The notes beneath the pieces are model-generated. The model had not been told where the DNA came from. It saw nothing but the letters and a program-made list of their open reading frames with translations, and did not search any database. The position numbers were made by a program, and so were the translations under genes. A stretch of 64,000 nucleotides of DNA from Hymenobacter edaphi (lineage in GTDB: Bacteria; Bacteroidota; Bacteroidia; Cytophagales; Hymenobacteraceae): positions 1,178,001 through 1,242,000 of the forward strand of contig NZ_QHKM01000001.1 of NCBI RefSeq assembly GCF_003258365.1, written 5' to 3'. The stretch's first letter is position 1; each line of letters begins with the position of its first letter. Of the stretch, positions 1 through 7,540 are shown piece by piece.

Positions 1-1
1 C

Positions 2-550
2 GATTTGCGCTTCCCGCCCGAGCCCGGCGCGGTGGAGTTTATCGACACGGCCGGCTGCGGCTTCTCCGAGCTGGGCATCCTCGACTCGCCCTCGGTGGCC
101 AACCCCGAGGAAGCCGACCTGCTGCTGCGCCGCCTGGTGGAGCTGCTGCAGGACTACCACCCCACGGACCACGAGCACCAGCCCCTGAGCATCGGCATCA
201 TCGCCCCGTACCGCGCCCAGATCAACTACCTCAAGGACCGCGTCGACGAAATTCCGGAGCTGCTGGCGCTGCAGAACAAGCGGCAGCTCAGCATCGGCAC
301 CGTCGACTCGTTTCAGGGCCAGGAGCGCGACATCATTGCCATTACCCTCACCCGCAGCAATTCGGCCTCCGACATCGGCTTCCTGGCCGACATCCGCCGC
401 ATGAACGTGGGCATGACCCGCGCCCGCCGCAAGCTGCTGCTGACCGGCGACTCGGCCACGCTCAGCTCCAATGCCTTTTACCGCGAGTTCGTGAACTACG
501 TGGAAGACATCGGCGCCTACCGCACGGCCTGGGAGTTTCAGGATTTGTAG
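2..550 (+). CDS. SF1 AAA-domain DNA/RNA helicase, C-terminal part (5' truncated by window edge)
   Basis: The reading frame is open from the first full codon at base 2, so this is the C-terminal part of a longer protein that starts outside the window. The visible 180 or so residues carry late motifs of superfamily I helicases of the Upf1/Hcs1/Smubp-2 type: IGIIAPYRAQ (motif IV region), GTVDSFQGQERDII (motif V) and NVGMTRARRKLLLTGD (motif VI, with the arginine finger). Walker A and B lie upstream and cannot be seen. The role would be ATP-driven unwinding of DNA or RNA in the cytoplasm. The family call is firm and the substrate is unknown. Confidence 0.9.
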   Translation, partial: DLRFPPEPGAVEFIDTAGCGFSELGILDSPSVANPEEADLLLRRLVELLQDYHPTDHEHQPLSIGIIAPYRAQINYLKDRVDEIPELLALQNKRQLSIGTVDSFQGQERDIIAITLTRSNSASDIGFLADIRRMNVGMTRARRKLLLTGDSATLSSNAFYREFVNYVEDIGAYRTAWEFQDL

Positions 551-571
551 GACGGGAGCGGGCGCCGCAGC

Positions 572-810
572 CTGACGGCAACGCCCCGTAGTCATTGCGA
601 GCGAAGCGCAGCAACCGCAGGAAGGCGGAGCCAATCCTTCCGCTCGCGGCACGACGGCCCCACTGGTACTGGCCTAAACGGCGCCGCCCGACGTCACAGC
701 AGCTGGCTTCGGGCGGTCCTATTTTTGGGCAGCAAGTGGCGTAGCGGCGGTGCTCCTGGAGGACGGATGGCCGCGCTTCGCTCGCAGTGACTACGGGGCG
801 TTGCCGTCAG
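572..810. repeat. 38-bp inverted repeat pair around a 163-bp centre
   Basis: Bases 572-609 and 773-810 are reverse complements with one mismatch (T/C at the 24th base of the left arm). The arms contain the TCATTGCGAGCGAAGCG core common as a dispersed repeat in this lineage. The block fills most of the 364-bp gap between the helicase and the SlyD-like gene, where no gene is seen. It looks like a REP/MITE-like element; the mechanism is inferred. Confidence 0.75.
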
Positions 811-914
811 CCACCGGCACCGTTACAAATCTGCCCTCAGCCCGAACAAAGCGGCGCCCGGCGCGTTATTTTCCCTTACTTGCCATTGTTTTCCTTATTC
901 CTCCCCCCGAACCC

Positions 915-1427
915 ATGCAGATTGCAGATCAAAAGGTCGTGACGCTGACCTACGACCTGAGCGTAACCAACGACGAGCAAGCCAAACAGCTCGTGGAAAA
1001 GGCCGAAGCCGATTCGCCCATGGTGTTTCTGTTCGGCATGAGCGGCCTGCCCGAGGAGTTCGAGCAGCAGCTGCAGGGCAAGCAGCCCGGCGACTCGTTC
1101 AGCTTCACCCTCTCGCCCGAGCAGGGCTACGGCGAATACGACCAGGACGCGCTGGTGGACCTGCCCAAGCAGGTATTCGAGGTCGACGGCCAGACCGACG
1201 CGGAGATGCTGCAGATCGGCAACTACCTGCCCATGTCGGACAACCACGGCAACCACCTGCAGGGCAAGGTGGTGTACGTCGGCAACGACACCGTGAAAAT
1301 GGACTTCAACCACCCGCTGGCCGGCATGACCATGCACTTCGACGGGCAGGTGGTGGACGTGCGCGACGCGACCAAGGAAGAGCTGGACCACGGCCACGTG
1401 CACGGCGAAGGTGGCCACCACCACTAA
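915..1427 (+). CDS. FKBP-type peptidyl-prolyl isomerase, SlyD-like
   Basis: This 170-residue protein begins MQIADQKVVTLTYDL and follows the SlyD-like FKBP pattern, with an insert-in-flap chaperone domain in the middle (about residues 70-125) and a histidine-rich end, HGHVHGEGGHHH. The family catalyses cis/trans isomerisation of X-Pro bonds and acts as a cytoplasmic chaperone; the His tail suggests Ni or Zn binding. The ATG at 915 was chosen because the sequence upstream of it in the same frame is repeat-derived and unlike FKBP. An intrinsic terminator follows directly. The gene stands alone. Confidence 0.92.
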   Translation: MQIADQKVVTLTYDLSVTNDEQAKQLVEKAEADSPMVFLFGMSGLPEEFEQQLQGKQPGDSFSFTLSPEQGYGEYDQDALVDLPKQVFEVDGQTDAEMLQIGNYLPMSDNHGNHLQGKVVYVGNDTVKMDFNHPLAGMTMHFDGQVVDVRDATKEELDHGHVHGEGGHHH

Positions 1428-1450
1428 GCTGTATGGCTGGTTAAAACTAA

Positions 1451-1480
1451 AAACGGGGCCTTACAGCCCCGTTTTTTTTA
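1451..1480 (+). terminator. Intrinsic terminator after the SlyD-like gene
   Basis: A perfect 9-bp stem (1451-1459 with 1466-1474), a 6-nt loop and a T-rich tail to 1480 lie 23 bp after the stop codon. Confidence 0.9.
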
Positions 1481-1550
1481 TTTTTCGCCGCTGCCCCCCA
1501 GCACCGTGCCCGCCCCTGGCCCAAGGCGCACAACGGGGCCTTGGTGAAGC

Positions 1551-1994
1551 ATGGTGACTTTTAAACTGCGGATGCCTACTAACTACTCAGCCGTCGGAGC
1601 CACAGCCGTGGGCGGAATCGGCTTCGGCCTGTATCAGATTTACCAGTGGTTTCGGGGCCGGGCGCTGCGCCGCCACGGCAAGCCGGTCACCGCAACCATC
1701 CGGCGGGTGGTGCGGCGGCCATTGGCCCGGCCGCCGCAGCTTCGCCTGGAAGTGGCGTACCGTACCGAGCCGGGCACGCGCCACCACGCCGTCCTCAACG
1801 TGCCGGACACCGTGTATTTTCAGTACGCCGAGGGCGAGGAAATAGCGCTCTGGTACCACCCCCGCCGCCCCGAGCAGGTTGAGCCGGAGGCGCGGCTGCT
1901 GGACGCCGATTCAGACTCCCCGTTGTACACGGGCGTGTTGCTGGTCGTCGTCTTCTCCTACTTCCTACACGAAGCGGTTCAGGCGCTGCGCTGA
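1551..1994 (+). CDS. DUF3592-like membrane protein of unknown function
   Basis: This 147-residue protein has a hydrophobic segment near the N terminus (about residues 12-32) and another at the C terminus (about 125-142). Between them is a basic, beta-rich stretch with a YHPRRPEQ motif, the usual layout of DUF3592 proteins, where a small extracytoplasmic domain sits between two membrane helices. A second in-frame ATG at 1572 is an equally good start. There is no operon partner: the gene is isolated between a terminator and a secreted-protein gene. The function is unknown. Confidence 0.7.
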   Translation: MVTFKLRMPTNYSAVGATAVGGIGFGLYQIYQWFRGRALRRHGKPVTATIRRVVRRPLARPPQLRLEVAYRTEPGTRHHAVLNVPDTVYFQYAEGEEIALWYHPRRPEQVEPEARLLDADSDSPLYTGVLLVVVFSYFLHEAVQALR

Positions 1995-2147
1995 GGCCCA
2001 AGTAGCCGGCGCTGGGGGCGCATACCGGGTTTGCTCTTGCGGCAGCCGGCTGGCGCAACCAATTGGGCGGTATCGTCCTCTCCCTCTCAACTGGCCGCGG
2101 CCTGCTTTCTTGGTCACTCAACTTCATCCTCTCTATTCGCTCCTCGC

Positions 2148-2846
2148 ATGCCTAGAATTCTTTGCTTTCTGCTGCTCGTCCTGCTTACCACCACGGCCTT
2201 TGCCCAGCGCACCATCAGCGGCCGCGTGGTGGCCCAAACCACCAAGGAGCCCCTGCCCGAAGTAACCGTGCGGGTGGAAGGCCAGCCCGGGGCCGTCGTT
2301 ACCGACAAGGCCGGGCGGTTTTCGCTGACGGTGCCCGCCGCCGAGACGCCCCTGACGTTTTCGCACCTGGGCTTCCAGCCCGTGACGGTGCCGGCGGGGC
2401 AGCTTGGCGCCGAAGTCAGCCTGGCCGAGCAGAGCTACCTGATTGGCGAGGTGCAGGTCAGCTACGTGCAGCTGCAAAAGCTGCTGCTGCGCCAGTGGCG
2501 CATCGCACCGGCTTCGCTCGATGACGCTGCCCGGGTAATCACCGCCCGGGTGCGGGCCCAATCGGGCGACAAGGCCGAAATGCTGGAGAAAAACCCCGAC
2601 GCCGTGCGCCGCGTCATGGAATCGGCCCGCTATGACTTCCGGCCCGACGGCATCGTCAAAACCAAGCTGATGATAGCCGGCCACAAGCTGCGCTGGCAGC
2701 TCGACGAGGAAAGCCGTACGCTTACCGTGGTGGATCAGGAAGGCGGGGAGCGGAAAATCAAGGTGGTGGAGCTGACCGCCGACCGGCTGGTATTGCTGGG
2801 CCAGGCCCCCAACGCCCCGGCCATTACCTACGTGCCGGCCAAGTAG
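2148..2846 (+). CDS. Secreted carboxypeptidase-regulatory-like domain protein
   Basis: The 232-residue product starts MPRILCFLLLVLLTT with a clear signal peptide ending near AFAQ. It then carries the RTISGRVVAQTTKEPLPEV pattern of the CarboxypepD_reg-like beta-sandwich (about residues 20-105), the fold found at the N terminus of many TonB-dependent receptors. The C-terminal 120 residues are not recognised. It lacks a beta-barrel, so it is not a receptor itself; a periplasmic or surface role is likely. The ATG at 2148 was chosen over the longer frame because the signal peptide follows it directly. Confidence 0.8.
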   Translation: MPRILCFLLLVLLTTTAFAQRTISGRVVAQTTKEPLPEVTVRVEGQPGAVVTDKAGRFSLTVPAAETPLTFSHLGFQPVTVPAGQLGAEVSLAEQSYLIGEVQVSYVQLQKLLLRQWRIAPASLDDAARVITARVRAQSGDKAEMLEKNPDAVRRVMESARYDFRPDGIVKTKLMIAGHKLRWQLDEESRTLTVVDQEGGERKIKVVELTADRLVLLGQAPNAPAITYVPAK

Positions 2847-2987
2847 CGGGCCGGCAGCCGCACGCCAACCAGGAGCCGGGCGGCAGCAGTTGTTCAGCCC
2901 ATTCAGACGCACGCCGGCTTTGGGCTAACGCGCCCCGAGCGGCCGTTGCGCCCCTCGCTGCCCTAAACAATGCCCTCGTTAAAACCA

Positions 2988-3016
2988 CAGAACCGGCCCA
3001 CTCAGGGCCGGTTCTG
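2988..3016. terminator. Perfect 12-bp hairpin between convergent genes
   Basis: Bases 2988-2999 pair perfectly with 3005-3016 around a 5-nt loop. There is no T-run on either side, so termination would be of a weaker kind. It lies in the 354-bp gap between the + gene ending at 2846 and the - gene ending at 3201, where no gene is seen. Confidence 0.55.
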
Positions 3017-3095
3017 CGTTACAGCGAATCTACGAACGGCGTATCAGGCGCGCAGGGACGCCCCCTGCGTCGTCTCGGTGAATGACAACCCCCAA

Positions 3096-3143
3096 CCGGC
3101 GCGGCCGCCAAGGCGCAAGGGTGCGTCTTGGCGGCCGCGCCGG
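3096..3143. terminator. Perfect 17-bp hairpin downstream of the adenosine deaminase-like gene
   Basis: Bases 3096-3112 are the exact reverse complement of 3127-3143, with a 14-nt loop. The position, 58 bp past the stop of the - strand deaminase gene, suits a terminator, although no T-run follows. With the 2988-3016 hairpin it separates two convergent genes. Confidence 0.5.
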
Positions 3144-3200
3144 TCGTAAATCCGCGTTAGAAACTGGTTTTTTGCAGCTTGGCAGCGGAGGCTGGTGGAT

Positions 3201-4688
3201 TTAGAGGGCGAAATTTGTCAGCTTCAGCTTAGGCCGGTTTGCGCCATTGCCATTGACCGCCTTTTCGGTAAAAGCGGCCGTCAGCTGTGGGTTAGCGGGT
3301 GCCTCAAACACCAGGGCCATATAGTGGTTGATAATCTTTTGTTCAAAATCCACGAACCCTTTTTTGACTGAATCCTCCAGCTGATCTTTAATAGTATCTT
3401 CTTTAATAAAGGAGCGCCTGATTGAGTTAATAACCAGCTCTTTAATCTGGTCATACGTGAATTTATAACGGTGGGCCAAAATCACGTATTGCTCGGTAAT
3501 GCTTGAGCGCAGCACGCCTTCATCATCGGTGCAGATGACGATGGGAATGCCGTTTTTGTAGTACAGCTCAACGGGGTGCATATCATTCGCCACGCCCAGA
3601 ATGAACTCATTACTCGATAGGTTTATCTCAATAACTACATCTTTTTCTTTCAGCAGTTCGATGGTGCTGGTAAACTCGTTGTCGTAGATAATATCCACGG
3701 CGTGGCCAATGCGGGTGGGCTTGGCAATGGTAATGGCGTCGCGGATGTGCCGCCCTAGTTTCTCGGGCTGCACCATGCCCGTGGTAAGTTCCCCGGCGTG
3801 AATGGCGTACTGCACGCCTTTGTACTTCGCTTCCAGGTAGGCGTAAAACTGCATATGCAGCCAGTAGTCACGCATGGCTACCTCCCCGTTCTCCGCGGCC
3901 ACAATGTTTACGCCGACAATAAGCGGGCTTTGCGCGGCGGAGTAAAAGCACGCCAGCAGCTCAATAAACATGTCGGTCGGCTGGCGGAACCGGGCCGCGT
4001 AGTTCTGGTAGCGCATGATGAAGCTGGCGTCATCCATCTTGCTGACGGTATGCAGCTGCTTCACCATTTCGTTGTGCTTGTCCGCCACCTTCTGAATATC
4101 AAATTCGTGGCGTTCAACTAATTCATCCAGCACGCTGGTCAGCAGAGCTTTATTTTCCAGCCGCTGGCAGTACAGCATTACCTGATCATACTGGGCCTCG
4201 TTGGGCACCGTGATGGTTTTCAGGTCCAGGCTGATGAAGATGGTCTCGATGTAGCTGATGCGCTGGTTCAGCGCCCGTTTCTTGAGCTCAATCAGCCCTT
4301 CCACGTAGTTTTCCTTGCTGGCCACCGAGAAGCTGGGAAACGTAGCGAAGAAGTGCTCATCGTTTGATTCAACGCCTTTGGTAAAGTCCTTGTCCGACCA
4401 CTTCCGCAGCATCCGCAGCTTCACCTGCTCCAGGTTCTCCAGCTTGGAAAAGCGTTGCCACTCCGGCAGCGTAGCGGCCACCGGCGTCGGCAGTTCCTTG
4501 ACGACTTCCAGCGTTTCCGTATTGATATAATAGTTCTTCTCGATTACGTAGGCGATGTAGCTTTCCGCGTAGATCGAGCCGGAGTAATGGTGGTGCAAGT
4601 CGCCGCCTTTCGGCATCATGCTGAAAAAGGAGAAGAGCGCCGAGCGGTTGCCGCGCAGTTCTGCGAGAATAGAATTGAGGGATTCCAT
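3201..4688 (-). CDS. Adenosine deaminase-like amidohydrolase
   Basis: This 495-residue protein shows the adenosine/AMP deaminase barrel signature in order: zinc ligands in DLHHHYSGS (H32, H34), HAGE (H297, catalytic E300), RIGHA (H329), SSNEFILG and CTDDEGV (D388, D389). The family hydrolyses adenosine or adenine-like bases to release ammonia. At 495 residues it is longer than classical ADA (about 340), with an extended N-terminal and middle region as in growth-factor-type deaminases, so the substrate is open. No signal peptide is seen. Base composition is visibly more AT-rich than in neighbouring genes, hinting at transfer. The ATG at 4688 gives the shortest sensible N terminus. Confidence 0.85.
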   Translation of the reverse strand: MESLNSILAELRGNRSALFSFFSMMPKGGDLHHHYSGSIYAESYIAYVIEKNYYINTETLEVVKELPTPVAATLPEWQRFSKLENLEQVKLRMLRKWSDKDFTKGVESNDEHFFATFPSFSVASKENYVEGLIELKKRALNQRISYIETIFISLDLKTITVPNEAQYDQVMLYCQRLENKALLTSVLDELVERHEFDIQKVADKHNEMVKQLHTVSKMDDASFIMRYQNYAARFRQPTDMFIELLACFYSAAQSPLIVGVNIVAAENGEVAMRDYWLHMQFYAYLEAKYKGVQYAIHAGELTTGMVQPEKLGRHIRDAITIAKPTRIGHAVDIIYDNEFTSTIELLKEKDVVIEINLSSNEFILGVANDMHPVELYYKNGIPIVICTDDEGVLRSSITEQYVILAHRYKFTYDQIKELVINSIRRSFIKEDTIKDQLEDSVKKGFVDFEQKIINHYMALVFEAPANPQLTAAFTEKAVNGNGANRPKLKLTNFAL

Positions 4689-4872
4689 TGCGGTGGTTGA
4701 TAAAGTGAGGGGTTGCCCGGGGCAGGTGCGGAAAGGCCGCGCTCAAGCGGGGCAATATATCGTTAATTGATTATAAGCCCGGAAGTATTATCGGCGGCCA
4801 AACGGCGGCCGGAGCGGCGCAGGCGTCCCTGGCCGACTGGCCAGCCGAAAACGCCCCGGCTGCGGCGGGCAG

Positions 4873-5466
4873 CTACGCAGACGCTTCCACCGCCATCCGC
4901 AGCTCCGGCCAGAACGCCTCGAAATCCGTCTGATAGGCCGCCAGCTCGGCCAGAAACGCCGGCCCGCCGGTAGCCAGCACTGCGGCGCCCGGCACCCGGC
5001 GGCTCAAGCCCTGCAGCGCGCGTTTCAGCCCTTCGGGATACGCGTAGCCCGTCAGCCAGTCGCCCTCTTGCATGTACGGCAGCATGTGGCGCAGGCGCTC
5101 GGGCAGCTCGTGGCGGCGCTGGTGCAGCAGGGCGTACATGCGCTGGGCAAAGGCCGGCAGCGGCTCCTGCGGGTCGTAGTGGTAGCGCTGGAAGTCGCGG
5201 GCCAGCAGGTGGTCGTAGCCCACGTCGGCCACCACGCCGGCCCACTTGCCCAGGCCGGCGGCGCGCAGGCGGGCGGTGCTGCGGCGCACCACGGGGTGGG
5301 CGTCGGTGAAGCTGTCGATGAGGCGGTGCAGGCGGATGCCGCGCTGCACGGCGGGCGCGAAGGCGGCCACGGCCGCGCGGCCGCGCACGGCTTCGGCGGC
5401 GAAGTTGCCGAAGAGCCGGTCGTCGTCGTGGGGGCCGGAAAGGACGAGGTGGGCGAGAAAATTCAC
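4873..5466 (-). CDS. ACP phosphodiesterase-like protein (AcpH/DUF479 family)
   Basis: The 197-residue protein begins MNFLAHLVLSG, the hallmark of the AcpH family, followed by GNFAAEAVRG and an LHRLIDSFTDAHP block typical of this HD-like fold. Family members remove the 4'-phosphopantetheine arm from acyl carrier protein, although many distant members are uncharacterised. The length matches E. coli AcpH (about 193). It lies 184 bp from the adenosine deaminase-like gene on the same strand, with no obvious functional link. Confidence 0.85.
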   Translation of the reverse strand: MNFLAHLVLSGPHDDDRLFGNFAAEAVRGRAAVAAFAPAVQRGIRLHRLIDSFTDAHPVVRRSTARLRAAGLGKWAGVVADVGYDHLLARDFQRYHYDPQEPLPAFAQRMYALLHQRRHELPERLRHMLPYMQEGDWLTGYAYPEGLKRALQGLSRRVPGAAVLATGGPAFLAELAAYQTDFEAFWPELRMAVEASA

Positions 5467-5619
5467 AGCGGGGCGGCGGGTGGAGCGGCCGGGAACGGGC
5501 CCCGGCGGATAACTACAATGTTTTCACACCAATGGTTATGGGGGCTGAACCCCGCACCGCTCCGGCCCGTAAGCCGGGGTAGTTATTTCTCCTTGATTCC
5601 ACACCAAAACACCCGCCCC

Positions 5620-6132
5620 ATGTCCGAGAAAACGCCCGTGACGCACGACCTCTCCAAGCTGTTCGAGAAAATCAAGGACGTGCGCATTGCCATGCTCACC
5701 ACCGCCGACGAGCAGCACCAGCTCCACTCGCGCCCGATGTACACCATCAAGCCCGAGCACGACGGCTCGTTGCTCTTCTTCACCGACGCCGACTCGGCCA
5801 AGGTGTTTGAAGTACGCCGCGACGACAGCGTAAACCTGAGCTACTCCAACCCTGACGACAACGTGTACGCCTCCGTGACGGGCCATGCCTCGGTGTACCA
5901 CGACCAGGCCAAGATCAGCGAGCTGTGGTCGGAGCCGATGCGCGCCTGGTTTCCCAAAGGCAAGGAAGACCCGAGCATCCGCATCCTGAAAATCGTCATC
6001 GACAAGGCAGAGTACTGGGATTCGCCCAGCTCCATCCTCACCCAGGCCTACGCCTACGCCCGCGCCGTGGTGACGGGCGAGAAAAGCAAGGACGACGACG
6101 TGAACCAGCACGCGCAGGTGAAGGCCCGCTAA
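5620..6132 (+). CDS. Pyridoxamine 5'-phosphate oxidase-fold protein (general stress protein 26-like)
   Basis: This 170-residue protein has the split-barrel flavin-binding pattern of the general stress protein 26 group: FEKIKDVRIAMLTT at the start, HSRPMYTI, a GSLLFFTDADS strand and ASVTGHASV. Its C terminus carries the ILKIVIDKAEYWDSP motif seen in this subgroup. These proteins bind FMN, FAD or F420 rather than acting as true PNP oxidases, so the exact reaction is not known. The ATG at 5620 opens the family's usual N terminus; the longer upstream frame is a shadow of the opposite-strand gene. A strong terminator follows at 6165. Confidence 0.88.
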   Translation: MSEKTPVTHDLSKLFEKIKDVRIAMLTTADEQHQLHSRPMYTIKPEHDGSLLFFTDADSAKVFEVRRDDSVNLSYSNPDDNVYASVTGHASVYHDQAKISELWSEPMRAWFPKGKEDPSIRILKIVIDKAEYWDSPSSILTQAYAYARAVVTGEKSKDDDVNQHAQVKAR

Positions 6133-6164
6133 CGGCTATTTTCGGCCTTGCACCGATTGTTGAG

Positions 6165-6194
6165 CGGGACGGAAGCCATTCCGTCCCGTTTTTT
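6165..6194 (+). terminator. Intrinsic terminator after the PNPOx-fold gene
   Basis: A 10-bp perfect stem (6165-6174 with 6179-6188), a 4-nt loop and a run of six T (6189-6194), 33 bp after the stop codon at 6132. Confidence 0.92.
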
Positions 6195-6230
6195 GTGGCC
6201 TTGCCCCACTTCTTTTCGTTTCTGTTGCCC

Positions 6231-6932
6231 TTGTCCGTCGCCACGCTCTCCATCATCACCGTTCGGCCCGCGGCCCGCCGCTGGGCCCTGGCCCGCATGG
6301 GCACCGTGCCCGCGCAGCTGCGCCGGGTGCCGGGCCTGGGCTTCCACAAGCTGCTCGGCTCGGGCTTCGATTTCGGCCTGCGGCCCAATTTTCAGCGCTA
6401 CGGCTTTATGGCCAGCTGGGCCGATGAGGCGGCGGCGCAGGCGTTTTTCGCTCAAGACCCCGTCTGGCAGGCCTATCAGCAGCGCAGTCAGGAACTCTGG
6501 ACGGCTTACCTCGCGCCCCTGCAGGCCCACGGCCTCTGGGACGGCCTTGCCCCGTTTGGCGCGTCGGCCGCATCTGCCGCGCCCGATGCTCCCGTGGCCG
6601 TGCTCACGCGGGCCAGCATCCGGCCGCTGCGGGCGTGGAGCTTCTGGCGGGCCGTGCCCCCGGTGAGCCGCACGGTGGCCGCGGCGCCGGGGCTGCTGGC
6701 CGCCATCGGCCTGGGTGAGCTGCCGATTGTGCGCCAGGCCACGTTCAGCCTGTGGGAATCGGGGCGGCAGATGCAGCAGTACGCGTACGGCGCGCAGCAC
6801 GAGGGCCGGCACCGCGACGTGGTGCGCCGCACCCGGCAGGAAGGCTGGTATTCGGAGGAGCTATTTGCCCGCTTTGCGGTGCAGCGCACCGAGGGGCTCT
6901 GGGACGGGCGCAACCCGCTGCCGCTGAGCTAG
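6231..6932 (+). CDS. Spheroidene monooxygenase (CrtA)-like protein
   Basis: The 233-residue product matches the CrtA layout: an N-terminal strand MSVATLSIITVRPAARRWAL, then RRVPGLGFHKLLGSG, ASIRPLRAWSFWRAVPP in the middle, FSLWESGRQMQQYAYG, and a final GWYSEELFARFAV. The TTG at 6231 is preferred because family members begin with V-T-LS followed by an R-A-W-A block, so the ATG at 6297 would remove a core strand. CrtA proteins are haem-linked carotenoid oxygenases; Bacteroidota homologs are common but their substrate is untested. No other carotenoid gene is present. The 3' end faces an antisense candidate sRNA. Confidence 0.78.
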   Translation: MSVATLSIITVRPAARRWALARMGTVPAQLRRVPGLGFHKLLGSGFDFGLRPNFQRYGFMASWADEAAAQAFFAQDPVWQAYQQRSQELWTAYLAPLQAHGLWDGLAPFGASAASAAPDAPVAVLTRASIRPLRAWSFWRAVPPVSRTVAAAPGLLAAIGLGELPIVRQATFSLWESGRQMQQYAYGAQHEGRHRDVVRRTRQEGWYSEELFARFAVQRTEGLWDGRNPLPLS

Positions 6933-6936
6933 GGAC

Positions 6937-7021
6937 AAAAAAAAAGAGCAGGCCCCCCGTCACGGCACGACCCCACACCTGAAGTCGCGCCATGTTGCCG
7001 CATTTGACGGGCAGCCTGCTC
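6937..7021 (-). ncRNA. Candidate structured small RNA (about 76 nt plus T9 tail)
   Basis: Read on the - strand, bases 7021 down to 6946 fold into one long nested hairpin: 7014-7021 pairs with 6946-6953, 7005-7011 with 6956-6962, 6996-7000 with 6963-6967, and 6984-6987 with 6968-6971. The closing stem is followed by nine consecutive T (6945-6937), an ideal intrinsic terminator. A Bacteroidota-type promoter lies just upstream. No SRP, 6S or tmRNA signature is seen. A bidirectional terminator alone would not need the promoter or the nested stems. Expression is inferred. Confidence 0.5.
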
Positions 7022-7025
7022 ACGA

Positions 7026-7056
7026 CAAAGGTGCGACATCCCGCGGGCGCGCCAAA
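7026..7056 (-). promoter_or_regulatory. Putative promoter of the candidate sRNA
   Basis: On the - strand, TTTG (7056-7053), 19 nt, then CACCTTTG (7033-7026). This fits the Bacteroidota pattern TTTG-N19-TAnnTTTG except for C in place of the first T. The predicted start falls at about 7020, exactly at the first base of the closing stem. Confidence 0.5.
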
Positions 7057-7276
7057 CCGCATTTCTACGGGTTTTAGCCGGTTATTAGTACGGAATCCGG
7101 TCGAGCTTAGGAGCACACTTGAGCCTGTATAAGCCGGAAACGGCAATCCGTTGCGCGCTGCGGCTACGTAGTAGTCGCAGCTATTTTCCGGACGCCGGCC
7201 GATGGCCCTAACGATATTGGCAGTAAATTCACATTAGATAGCACTGTATTCCGGGTATACCATTTTGTTTTCCGTT

Positions 7277-7531
7277 ATGACTCCCGATGAGCTGGCCCAG
7301 GCCGGATTCATATCCGCCCGTTCCATCACCGCCGCGCCGCGTTACGCCGAAGGCCACCTTTACGTCCACCTCACGGCCACCGGCGCCCTGCGCATGTTCG
7401 TGCCCTTCGACGCCACCCGGGAAGTGGAGCTGTCGACCGGCCACCTGCTCCACCCCGACGTGCTCTACCGCGGCTCCGTGCGCGACGCGGTGGCCCTGGT
7501 GCAGCTGGCCCAGCACTGGAGCGAGTCCTAG
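7277..7531 (+). CDS. Small hypothetical protein
   Basis: This is an 84-residue protein beginning MTPDELAQAGFISARSI and ending VALVQLAQHWSES. It has no signal peptide, membrane segment or motif I recognise; the middle is rich in beta-prone residues. The ATG at 7277 was taken over a TTG four codons earlier. The next gene starts 10 bp after its stop on the same strand, so the two are likely co-transcribed. The 345-bp gap before it holds the candidate sRNA and its promoter, and I see nothing else in it. It could be a lineage-specific protein. Confidence 0.6.
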   Translation: MTPDELAQAGFISARSITAAPRYAEGHLYVHLTATGALRMFVPFDATREVELSTGHLLHPDVLYRGSVRDAVALVQLAQHWSES

Positions 7532-7540
7532 AGCAGTGGC

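Noticed and set aside
750-914. Longer N terminus for the SlyD-like protein
   Set aside because: The extra 55 codons lie in the inverted repeat and look unlike FKBP; the ATG at 915 fits the family.
6937-7021. SRP RNA, 6S RNA or tmRNA identity for the candidate RNA
   Set aside because: No GGAAG tetraloop or SRP core, no 6S-like long internal bubble and no tRNA-like end.
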